From Haloferax larsenii JCM 13917 (GTDB taxonomy: Archaea; Halobacteriota; Halobacteria; Halobacteriales; Haloferacaceae), in contig NZ_AOLI01000018.1 of assembly GCF_000336955.1 (NCBI RefSeq), positions 48,546 through 86,584 on the forward strand: a DNA stretch of 38,039 nt, written 5' to 3'. Numbering within the stretch: position 1 is the stretch's first letter; each line of letters opens with the position of its first letter. The notes under the pieces are model-generated. The model searched no databases. It saw only the letters and a list, made by a program, of their open reading frames with translations, and was not told where the DNA came from. Positions 31,211 through 38,039 of the stretch are shown piece after piece. The translations under genes were made by a program, and so were the position numbers.

Positions 31211-32266
31211 TTAATCGGTCCATCGGTCTGTGTCACCTAACTCGTCGTCTCCATCGAATGGCTCCGGGAGTTCCGTTTCGTTCTCTGCATTCAGTAGGAG
31301 GTATCCAAGTGCAGTCGCGGTGTTGTAATCGATATACTCTGGATTTCGTTCGCCGACGTATAGGGTGGCGTTTTGGTACACTTCGAAGCTGTCGTCGCTA
31401 TCTGTGTTGAAAACCCAGTACTCCCAGCGAACGCCTTCGTGATCACGCATTTTGACCACGATGTTAGCCTCTTCCCGACTGTCGACGAAGCGGAAGGAGA
31501 CGTCTTTTTCGAGGTGGTCAGTGTCTTTGGTCCAGTATTGCCATCCTTCTCGAATCTCCTGTCGATACGTATCCTCTTCGACGCTGGAGACGGTCCCTGC
31601 GGTATCGAAGTAGACTCGGAAGTCAGTCGTTTGCCACCCGTAAGACCGATTTTCGAGATTCGTCTCTGGGATGAGTAGTGTACCAATCGTCTCGTTCATT
31701 ACCGGTACCTCGTTACTATCTTCGTGAACGAGGCCGCGTGTGTGTCCTAACTCGTGGATGATGATATCTTGGGTACTCTCCATCGCGTATCGGTCCTCCA
31801 CCCTGACGGTCTGTGCGAGGGCGACGTCGTCTTTTTCGAGAACGGGTGCACATCCAACGGTCGAATTGTCGTAGCCGTCGCAGTAGGTGATCTTATTGAC
31901 GAACTGAATCAGAATCTGTGCTTCGGATGCGTTAGATACGTAGGTGTAGTTGGCATCGTACGACCCTACCGATTGGTTATTCCAGAAGTCGATCGCACCG
32001 ACGACCGCCTGTTTGTACGAGCGATTCAAGGCATTTTCATCCACGGCGTATCCCACTCGAATCGGGTCGCTCTGGAAGGGATTGGCTGGACGGGACTGTG
32101 CTTCTAGTTCTGGTGTCTGCGTCGCAGTGGGCGATAGCGTTTGTGTCGAAGTCGCTGTCGTTGTGGGCGTTTGTGTCGACGAGGATGTAGTAGACGCTGG
32201 GTCACTGTGGCCTGCACACCCAGCCGACACGACGAGAAGACACAGTAGAAGTACGTGTCGAGACAT
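31211..32266 (-). CDS. Lipoprotein with metzincin-type zinc motif and degenerate second copy
   Basis: 351 residues. A signal peptide with lipobox VSAGC (Cys17) is followed by a Ser/Thr-rich linker. The first half has the pattern RVGYAVDENALN, YKQAVVGAIDFWNNQ and SEAQILIQF, then HELGHTRGLVH at 171-181. This is the HExxHxxxxxH zinc motif of metzincins, with a Met at 190 as possible Met-turn, so it is probably an active extracellular protease. Two Cys (129, 139) may pair. The second half repeats the order of elements: FRVYFDTAG, YRQEIREGWQYWTKD, REEANIVVKM, and then NTATALGYLLLN in place of the zinc helix. The start is an ATG with a TATA-like GACATAATC about 25 bases ahead. Confidence 0.85.
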   Translation of the reverse strand: MSRHVLLLCLLVVSAGCAGHSDPASTTSSSTQTPTTTATSTQTLSPTATQTPELEAQSRPANPFQSDPIRVGYAVDENALNRSYKQAVVGAIDFWNNQSVGSYDANYTYVSNASEAQILIQFVNKITYCDGYDNSTVGCAPVLEKDDVALAQTVRVEDRYAMESTQDIIIHELGHTRGLVHEDSNEVPVMNETIGTLLIPETNLENRSYGWQTTDFRVYFDTAGTVSSVEEDTYRQEIREGWQYWTKDTDHLEKDVSFRFVDSREEANIVVKMRDHEGVRWEYWVFNTDSDDSFEVYQNATLYVGERNPEYIDYNTATALGYLLLNAENETELPEPFDGDDELGDTDRWTD

Positions 32267-32576
32267 ACTAGAAAGAAAGACAGTTGGAGATTATGTCTTT
32301 TGATTGCCCCTTCTGTCGCGGGACTGCGCCATTGAGTGACTAATCTCCAATTCTAAATTCCAATACTATATTTAGTAACCAGGGTCGTGTGCGCTACCTA
32401 CTCGACACCGGCCGCAATTTAGATACTCCTCGACGAATTCGCTGTGGAATCGTGACGGAAGGGAGTTCGGAGTTGGTGGGTTCCCTGCTAAACCCAGACA
32501 GCCAACCGCTCCATGGTACTGTCCCCCGAAGCTGAAAACTCGTGTTTTATATATGCCAATTCAAAATTATCATCCA
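32267..32576. other. Divergent promoter region, AT-rich
   Basis: 310 bases. It contains an AT-rich dyad, CTAAAT-N11-ATTTAG, at 32353-32375. A strong TATA box, TTTTATATAT, lies at 32545-32554, 28 bases before the rhomboid ATG at 32577. No gene seen. Confidence 0.55.
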
Positions 32577-33260
32577 ATGGACAACACGGTCAGTAGACGA
32601 GTCGAAAGCGCTCTCGATAAGTACGTCGTGTCGATGCCAGCGACCGCTGCTCTCGTTGCTCTGTTCTGGATAGTTCATCTCCTGAAAGTGGGTGTCTTCC
32701 AGTTTTATAGCTCTGACCTCGCCTTGACGCTGTTCTACATTCGATCCACTCACTTGGACTACGTGTGGACGTGGGTGACTGCAACAGTTGGGCACGTGAA
32801 CCTCCTTCACCTCGTGGTCAACAGCTACTTCGCATTCTTAATCGGTGGATGGGCCGAATCGACCGTCAGAACACGTCGATATCTCGGTGTATTCGTTGTT
32901 GGTGGGTCTCTCACGGCACTCCTTGGAACGATAGTCAGTGCTGCGGCATACGGCTATCTCATCGTCGACCTTGGACCCATCGCTGACGTCTCCTCTTCCT
33001 CGCCTACGTGGGTCGTTGCTGGGTCGAGCATGGGTTGGCTTGCTGTTCTTGGGATGCTGTTGGCACTGGACCTGAACGGACGGGTGTATCTTTGGAAATT
33101 CAAGCCGCGACGGTGGGTTTGGTTCGTCGCGCTTTTCGTTCTCAGCCTCGCTGGCACAGTTAGTGACGTGTGGCTGCTCGGAGTGACCATCGGCCACCCA
33201 TATCACATGGTTGGCTTGGTTCTCGGTGGGCTGTACGGACTTTTCGTCGCTTCCGATTGA
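32577..33260 (+). CDS. Rhomboid family protein (2)
   Basis: 227 residues from the ATG at 32577. An ATG at 32553 is in frame, but it overlaps the TATA box itself, so the downstream start of a leaderless message is preferred. Six helices in the rhomboid pattern: VTATVGHVNLLHLVVNSYFA early, then VVAGSSMGWLAVLG, where the Ser of GSSMGW would be the nucleophile, and IGHPYHMVGLVLGGLYG with a His in the last helix. Both catalytic residues appear present. It shares the family, but little detailed sequence, with the first rhomboid at 27463. Gene is divergent from the metzincin lipoprotein. Confidence 0.85.
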   Translation: MDNTVSRRVESALDKYVVSMPATAALVALFWIVHLLKVGVFQFYSSDLALTLFYIRSTHLDYVWTWVTATVGHVNLLHLVVNSYFAFLIGGWAESTVRTRRYLGVFVVGGSLTALLGTIVSAAAYGYLIVDLGPIADVSSSSPTWVVAGSSMGWLAVLGMLLALDLNGRVYLWKFKPRRWVWFVALFVLSLAGTVSDVWLLGVTIGHPYHMVGLVLGGLYGLFVASD

Positions 33261-33455
33261 TACCGTAGACCGTTCTATCATTGGGTCACCAGTGCGGTCG
33301 GTGGCGAAACTCTACCGGACTCGTACGCGAGCGTCCCCTGCCGGGGCATTCGGTCATGATAGCCTCTCCACGACCATACACGTAACAGAACCCCCGACAT
33401 TCTGAACCACAAGACTGTTAATCACGTTATCTGATTGAAACAGACGAGTAAGACT

Positions 33456-34145
33456 ATGCGCCGCCGTACATTCCTCCACGCGTCCGGCCTCGCGGCACTC
33501 GGTGCCCTCGCTGGATGCACCGGCTCGAGATCGCCACCCCCGCGACGGTCGAGCGTCGTCTCCGACTTCGAGATGAACAACGGAAAACTGGTCATCGACC
33601 TCGCCGACGAGACGTGGGTCACGTCCCGCTACGAACCAGACCAGCAGTCTCTCTCGGGCGTCAGCCCCATCGGCGTCGCCAGCGCGAAAGGAAAGGGCGG
33701 AGGCGGTGGCCGAGGTGCAACCGGCCGTGGCTCAGGCGGCTATTCCAGTGCTCCGAGGACGGTCCACGGTCACGCTTGGTACCACGGCGGCGATTACGCC
33801 GACGACTGGTACGAGGACAACCGAGGTAAGTTCGACCGGTACAAGGTCGGTGTCGCCGCACTCGGCATCGCGTACCTCGGTGGGACGACCCAGATGAGAG
33901 ACGACGCGCCGGATGCAGGCCCCGTTCCGTGGGACGAGACGATTCAGAACCCGGACGAAACTGTCACCTACGATATCACCGACCGAAGCGAGTTCCGACG
34001 CGACGGCTGGTACCGCGTGGGTGCCAACATCGTCGGGGACAACGTCAACCACGACTTCCGCTGGGAGTGTTTCGACCTCGAAGTCGACAGCGAAAGTCAG
34101 GGATTCGATATCGAAGAGCAGTGGAAGGTGTCCCCGCGTATCTGA
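33456..34145 (+). CDS. Tat lipoprotein, unknown function
   Basis: 229 residues from the ATG at 33456 (MRRRTFLHASG); an upstream in-frame start at 33435 would only lengthen the leader. Tat motif RRRTFL and lipobox LAGC (Cys21) mark an exported lipoprotein. A Gly-rich stretch follows at about 75-100 (KGKGGGGGRGATGRGSGG), then a region rich in aromatics and Asp (HAWYHGGDYADDWYEDNRG), and a beta-rich C terminus. It sits 107 bases upstream of the spermidine-synthase-like gene on the same strand. Bacterial clusters with similar synthases carry a small lipoprotein called DUF4247, and this may be the counterpart; similarity is not certain. Confidence 0.8.
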   Translation: MRRRTFLHASGLAALGALAGCTGSRSPPPRRSSVVSDFEMNNGKLVIDLADETWVTSRYEPDQQSLSGVSPIGVASAKGKGGGGGRGATGRGSGGYSSAPRTVHGHAWYHGGDYADDWYEDNRGKFDRYKVGVAALGIAYLGGTTQMRDDAPDAGPVPWDETIQNPDETVTYDITDRSEFRRDGWYRVGANIVGDNVNHDFRWECFDLEVDSESQGFDIEEQWKVSPRI

Positions 34146-34252
34146 CCGACTGACGACTGCCTGTTGGCCCTCCGCCGCGGCTGTCGTTTTCTGACGATTG
34201 CCGCGTTGCGGTCGCAACTGCCCCCTGACTTACCGAGTACCCTCCCTTCGAG

Positions 34253-36037
34253 ATGACGACGACACGAACCGACACCGGCACGCTACTGGCACTCACGTTC
34301 GTAGTGTCGTTCTGTAGCTTCGCCTACGAGTTCGTCTACTCGGAACTTCTCACCGTGATGTACGGTGGGACGGTGACTCAGTACGTCATCACGGTCGGCT
34401 TGTACTTCTTCAGCCTCGGTATCGGGGCTGCGCTCTCCGACGACCTCGACGCCACGGACCTCGGTGGGAACTTCTTCCGAACAGAGGTCCTGCTCGCGGC
34501 CGTGGCTCCTGCGGGGTTTCTGCTCATCGTCGGTCTCAACAGCGTTCGAATTCCACAGGCAGTCCCAGCAGCACTCGTCTGGACGGTCGCGCGTCTCCCT
34601 GTCGTCGTCGTCGGGTTCCTCTCGGGCTTCGAACTCCCGCTTTTGACCCACATGGTCGACGAACTCGACGCCGACGAGACAGAGACACCGACGTGGTTTC
34701 GAACTGTCGGCGCTACCGTCCACGGCGTCGTCGTCTCCGCAATCGGCATCGTCTGGAATGTCGAACGGACTGACGGACGGCGAAGCGGGCTTTCGGTCGT
34801 CCTCGCGATGGATTACGTCGGTGGGCTCGTCGGAGCAGTCGTCTACGCGCGCGTTCTGTATCCCATACTCGGGCTCATTCCGACGATATTCGTCCTGGCA
34901 CTGCTGAACGGGGTTGCGGCACTCGTCTTCGCTGCTCACTTCGGTCCGTGGTCGTGGTGGCCGTTCGGTCGCGGCAGTGCTCTTTCCCGCCCCGACGACC
35001 ACGCGCTCTCACTCGGCCGCATCTCCAAGACACTCTTCGTGGTCTGCCTGCTGTTGACGGCGTCGTACGCCGGCGTCGTTGCCAAGCACGACGTGGCCGA
35101 CGAGCGCCTGTCGCAACTCTACTTGGAACAGCAAATCGAAAACGAGTATCCACCGGGTGCGATGCGTGCGAACATCGTCTCACAGGAGACCACCACGTAT
35201 CAGCACGTCATCCGATATAACCGAACGTGGACCGGTGCTGGTCCGAATCCACACTTCACTGGACAGACCGAGCAGTGTCTCCGTCTCGGTGCGGCCGTGC
35301 AACTCTGTGAAAGCTGGGCAGAAAGCTACCACCGGGGACTCGTCGACGTTCCGATGTCGCTCGTAGAGCCCGGCCCGGAGACGAAGGTTCTCGTCGTCGG
35401 TGGCGGCGACTGGATTGCAATCGACCACCTCCGAGCGTACAACGTCACCATCGACCACGTCGACCTCGACGACGAGTTCATGCAGGAGGCGAAGACGGAC
35501 CCCTACTTCCGTCAGTGGCACGACGACGCCTACACATACGACCGGCTGAACACGACCACCGCGGACGGCTATCATTACCTCCAAGAGACCAACGAGACGT
35601 ACGACCTCGTGCTTCTCGACGTCCCCGGCGCGACGGACGACGACCTCCTCACCCTCTACTCGGCGGAGTTCTATCGCTCAGTTCGCACCCACCTCTCTGA
35701 CGACGGCGTCGTCGTGACGTGGGGGTACTCGCCGGACGGATATCCCGAACACCACAAAGCCTTCGTCAACACGGTCGGGGCTGCTGGCTTCACACAGCAA
35801 CTTTCGTACTGGGTCCGCGAGGACATCGACGCCGACGATGAGACCGAACGCGTCGAGAAGTTCTACGTGTTCGCCCCCGGTGACCGCCGACCACTCACTG
35901 GGGAGTCCGAGACCGAGTACGTCCGGCAACATCGCGACCATTACCGGCACGTCGAATGGCGTGCAGTCCCTCGATATCGTGGCGTTCGAGCGAACTCCAT
36001 CTTCCACCCGAACTACGACATTCTCGTCGATACGTAA
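34253..36037 (+). CDS. Membrane-fused spermidine-synthase-like protein
   Basis: 594 residues. The first 270 hold about seven or eight membrane helices (starting LLALTFVVSFCSFAYEFVYS, then TQYVITVGLYFFSLGIGAAL). The rest is a soluble spermidine-synthase/SAM-binding Rossmann domain: VLVVGGGDWIAIDHL at the nucleotide site, HVDLDDEFM as the acidic turn, YDLVLLDVPGATDDDLLTLY as the catalytic region, and VVVTWGYSPDG. The family's typical catalytic Asp lies in LLDVPGA. True polyamine aminopropyltransferases are soluble, so the membrane fusion suggests another acceptor, perhaps a lipid or surface group. Three bases separate its stop from the DUF2617-like gene, an operon. Confidence 0.9.
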   Translation: MTTTRTDTGTLLALTFVVSFCSFAYEFVYSELLTVMYGGTVTQYVITVGLYFFSLGIGAALSDDLDATDLGGNFFRTEVLLAAVAPAGFLLIVGLNSVRIPQAVPAALVWTVARLPVVVVGFLSGFELPLLTHMVDELDADETETPTWFRTVGATVHGVVVSAIGIVWNVERTDGRRSGLSVVLAMDYVGGLVGAVVYARVLYPILGLIPTIFVLALLNGVAALVFAAHFGPWSWWPFGRGSALSRPDDHALSLGRISKTLFVVCLLLTASYAGVVAKHDVADERLSQLYLEQQIENEYPPGAMRANIVSQETTTYQHVIRYNRTWTGAGPNPHFTGQTEQCLRLGAAVQLCESWAESYHRGLVDVPMSLVEPGPETKVLVVGGGDWIAIDHLRAYNVTIDHVDLDDEFMQEAKTDPYFRQWHDDAYTYDRLNTTTADGYHYLQETNETYDLVLLDVPGATDDDLLTLYSAEFYRSVRTHLSDDGVVVTWGYSPDGYPEHHKAFVNTVGAAGFTQQLSYWVREDIDADDETERVEKFYVFAPGDRRPLTGESETEYVRQHRDHYRHVEWRAVPRYRGVRANSIFHPNYDILVDT

Positions 36038-36039
36038 CC

Positions 36040-36579
36040 ATGCCCTCCGAATCATCTCACGACCCACCGACTGCACTGCACTTCGGGTACACGACCGAGG
36101 TCCCGGACCTGGCGTCTGTCGACGTAAAGACCGTCCACCCGGAGTCGTTGCTGAGCGAACCGGCCGTGTTCACCGTCATCGGTGAGTCACACTACGTCGG
36201 TCTCCCCACACTCGACTTCCATGAACTGTGTTCGTGCAAGCCGCTCTCCTCGGAAGCGACGCACGAGACGCCGCTTTCGGTTGGGGTCGCCCACGACTTC
36301 GACTTCGAGAGCGAGCACCTTCGCGCCCAGACGGTCGTGGAAGGACGCCCCCTCGACCGCTTCCCCGGTGCGGACGATGCGACCGTCGCGTATCGATTTG
36401 GTCCCGACGCGTGGACGACGATTCACGCGACAGACGCTGGCTACGAGACGTATCACACCTACCCCGAGTACGAACTCGCATTGTACACGGAAACTCGTCT
36501 GACGCTGAACGCGTCCGGAACAGCTGAATCTGCAGACCGGATTGCCCGACAGACGACAAACCCCACCCCACGACGATGA
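36040..36579 (+). CDS. DUF2617-like protein
   Basis: 179 residues from the ATG at 36040. It is soluble, acidic and beta-rich, with early HFGYTTEVPDLASVDVKT, middle FTVIGESHYVGLPTLDFHEL and late VAYRFGPDAWTTIHATDAGY and YHTYPEYELALYTETRLTL. This matches the layout of DUF2617, a family found next to membrane-fused spermidine-synthase-like genes. Cys pair at LCSC (about 65-67) is of unknown use. It begins three bases after the synthase-like gene and overlaps the next gene as ATGA, so the three are translated together. Function unknown. Confidence 0.82.
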   Translation: MPSESSHDPPTALHFGYTTEVPDLASVDVKTVHPESLLSEPAVFTVIGESHYVGLPTLDFHELCSCKPLSSEATHETPLSVGVAHDFDFESEHLRAQTVVEGRPLDRFPGADDATVAYRFGPDAWTTIHATDAGYETYHTYPEYELALYTETRLTLNASGTAESADRIARQTTNPTPRR

Positions 36580-37529
36580 CACGAAACACCACCTACGACG
36601 GCGACGTGACGCTGAACGGCTCCGAACAACCACCAGTCGAAGTCCGAGACCCGGCGGACGCGTTCGTCTCGGGAGCGAGCATCGACGGCGACCTCACCGT
36701 CCAAAACGCGGAGTACGTCTTCACGCACACGCCCGTGACCGGCGAGACGGCCGCCTCCGACTCCGAGACCGAGACGACGATTCGCGGGAACCTCGAAGAC
36801 GGATACGTGCAATCGGTCGGTGGCGACGTCCTGCTCACCGATGCAGAAGACGTCTTTATCGCGGCCGACGCCGTCGAAGGGGCGGTCTCCGCACCCGGTG
36901 CCGAAAACGTCTACACGGACGAGTCGGTCCCCGTGAGTTCGGCCGACGACTACGATGTTTCGACGTTCGGCTGGCAGCAGTCGGGCTCCGCGACCGACCC
37001 CGATTCTGGCGTCTACGCAGTGGGGATGGACCACGACATCGAACTGGAGAAGGTTCGTCAGGACGTGGACCTGTATCTCGTCGGCCACAGCCACGACGTT
37101 CGCGTCGATGGTCGCGGTGCGAGTGTGACTGTCCACTTCGTCGGCTACGACAACACCGTCCACGTCGGTCCGTATCTCTCGTCGACAGTCGAGACAGACA
37201 CCGGCTTCGACAACGAAATCGACGCCGACCCGTACCCCGCAGAGGACCTCATCGAGATGTCACGCCGAGAGGCGTACTCGAATGCCGGGTTCGGTCGCCG
37301 AAAGGTAACGTTCCAAGTCCCGAACGAAGACGACGATTGGTGTCCGAACTGCGGGCAGGCAGCCGAGGCGATTATCGAACGACACCAAAAGGAGGCGTTC
37401 TTCCTCTTCGGGTGGCCGCTGTGGACCTACGACCGAAGTACCAACCCCGCACGCGAGTGCGAGAACTGCTCGCCGAACGCGGTGCACACGGAACTCACGG
37501 CGGCCGAGCGACGCGAAATCTTCGACTGA
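36576..37529 (+). CDS. Beta-helix protein with C-terminal zinc ribbon
   Basis: 317 residues. No signal peptide, so cytoplasmic or membrane-associated. Residues 1-215 form repeated short strands, as in polymer-forming cytoskeletal (bactofilin-like) or DUF3060 beta-helix proteins: DLTVQNAEYVFTHT, GNLEDGYVQSVGGDVLLTDA, VDLYLVGHSHDVRVDG, VTVHFVGYDNTVHVGP. A C-terminal zinc ribbon (about 260-300) has WCPNCGQ and ECENC, four Cys. The gene overlaps the DUF2617-like gene by ATGA. As its partner genes include a membrane protein, it may be a scaffold. The bactofilin idea is inference; DUF3060 fits the VGHSHDVRVDG motif as well. Confidence 0.78.
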   Translation: MTRNTTYDGDVTLNGSEQPPVEVRDPADAFVSGASIDGDLTVQNAEYVFTHTPVTGETAASDSETETTIRGNLEDGYVQSVGGDVLLTDAEDVFIAADAVEGAVSAPGAENVYTDESVPVSSADDYDVSTFGWQQSGSATDPDSGVYAVGMDHDIELEKVRQDVDLYLVGHSHDVRVDGRGASVTVHFVGYDNTVHVGPYLSSTVETDTGFDNEIDADPYPAEDLIEMSRREAYSNAGFGRRKVTFQVPNEDDDWCPNCGQAAEAIIERHQKEAFFLFGWPLWTYDRSTNPARECENCSPNAVHTELTAAERREIFD

Positions 37530-37539
37530 GAACCTAGCC

Positions 37540-38039
37540 CTATCCGGGTCCGAAGGCCGCGATATCGGCACCCACTGTCGCGAGCGCGTCAGCGGGATTC
37601 GGGTCGCTGTCGGCTAGATGCGTGTATCGGTGGTCAGGAATCGTTGCGAGTGCTCCTTCGATGGCTGTGCGGTACGTCTCGACGCCCAGTTCCGGTGGGT
37701 CGCCGCCGCCCCAGATGTCTCGGATGACGGTCATGGAGTCGATTCGAACTTCCAAGTGCTGGGGTTCGTAGCGGGCCAGCAGTCCGACCAGTCCGAGTTG
37801 GAGCGCGACGTATTCGGCGGTATTGTTCCCCGTTCGAGAGCCCACCGGCCGACCAAGGCGAACGAGTTCAGTTTCCGAATCGTCCATGATGACGGCACCC
37901 GCACCCGCTGGGCCGGGATTGCCGCGCGAACTGCCGTCGACGTAGAGGATAAAGGAATCGCTCGTCGGTGTCGGTGCCGGCGGCCTGGTGAGGTCCGACG
38001 CCAACAAGTCGTCGAGTGCCCGACGCAACTCGGCTGGGG
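37540..38039 (-). CDS. RNase HI-like protein (5' end outside window)
   Basis: At least 162 residues; the frame continues to the right edge, so the true start is probably outside. RNase HI family: Asp in FILYVDGSSRGNPGPAGAG, Glu in GNNTAEYVAL, Asp in VRIDSMTVIRDI, and the last Asp in DPNPADALATVGADI. All four acidic catalytic residues seem present. It cleaves the RNA strand of RNA-DNA hybrids in a metal-dependent way. A Pro/Thr-rich segment precedes the domain. It is convergent with the beta-helix gene at 10 bases. Confidence 0.88.
   Translation of the reverse strand, partial: PAELRRALDDLLASDLTRPPAPTPTSDSFILYVDGSSRGNPGPAGAGAVIMDDSETELVRLGRPVGSRTGNNTAEYVALQLGLVGLLARYEPQHLEVRIDSMTVIRDIWGGGDPPELGVETYRTAIEGALATIPDHRYTHLADSDPNPADALATVGADIAAFGPG

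Noticed and set aside
36542-37537. 331-codon plus-strand frame overlapping the beta-helix gene
   Set aside because: Arg-rich composition with no domain; the alternative frame has acidic composition, a zinc ribbon and the ATGA overlap with its neighbour.

Overview
The window reads as chromosome or megaplasmid of a halophilic euryarchaeon, most likely a member of the Haloferacaceae (Haloferax or a close relative). The reasons are a high-GC sequence, strongly acidic predicted proteins, many starts placed about 25-30 bases after a TATA-like element (leaderless transcripts), twin-arginine signals, an Orc1/Cdc6 initiator, and several families seen mainly in haloarchaea. The assignment is inferred from gene content and style, not from a marker-gene comparison. 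I saw no tRNA, rRNA, CRISPR array or intact insertion sequence.

Left part (1-15040). An aminotransferase and an IclR-type regulator are separated by a 0.7 kb region with two copies of a dyad. A four-gene minus-strand operon follows: a CARDB/COG1361-like surface protein, an ABC ATPase and two paralogous MacB/FtsX-type permeases. A second minus-strand operon encodes DUF4129, DUF58 and a small membrane protein. Next come a small membrane protein, Mn/Fe superoxide dismutase, a TenA-like protein that lacks the usual catalytic Cys and sits behind a 22-codon upstream ORF, and an Nramp-family transporter whose metal-site motifs are altered.

Centre (15041-25673). A replication origin with an AT-rich stretch and at least seven ORB-like repeats lies directly upstream of an orc1/cdc6 gene, followed by an Lrp/AsnC regulator. 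A secretion and surface block follows: a Ser/His-type signal peptidase with a long C-terminal extension; a LamG-fold protein, two small DUF1102-like proteins and a Gly-rich anchored protein, three of them with a SipW/TasA-like leader and the fourth with a weaker form; a DUF5305 protein; and two winged-helix regulators, one fused to membrane helices and one paired with a small membrane protein. It resembles a self-contained processing-plus-substrate module for surface fibres or coat. This is the best candidate in the window for an under-described system.

Right part (25674-38039). Mixed genes: a LolA-like surface protein, two rhomboid-family proteins, an EamA exporter, a FilR1-like regulator, a DoxX-like protein, a lipoprotein with a metzincin zinc motif and a degenerate second copy of its fold, then a co-directional cluster of a Tat lipoprotein, a membrane-fused spermidine-synthase-like protein, a DUF2617-like protein and a beta-helix/zinc-ribbon protein. 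An RNase HI-like gene runs off the right edge.

A cross-cutting observation is that three of the eight convergent gene junctions carry short tandem direct repeats that duplicate a stop codon.
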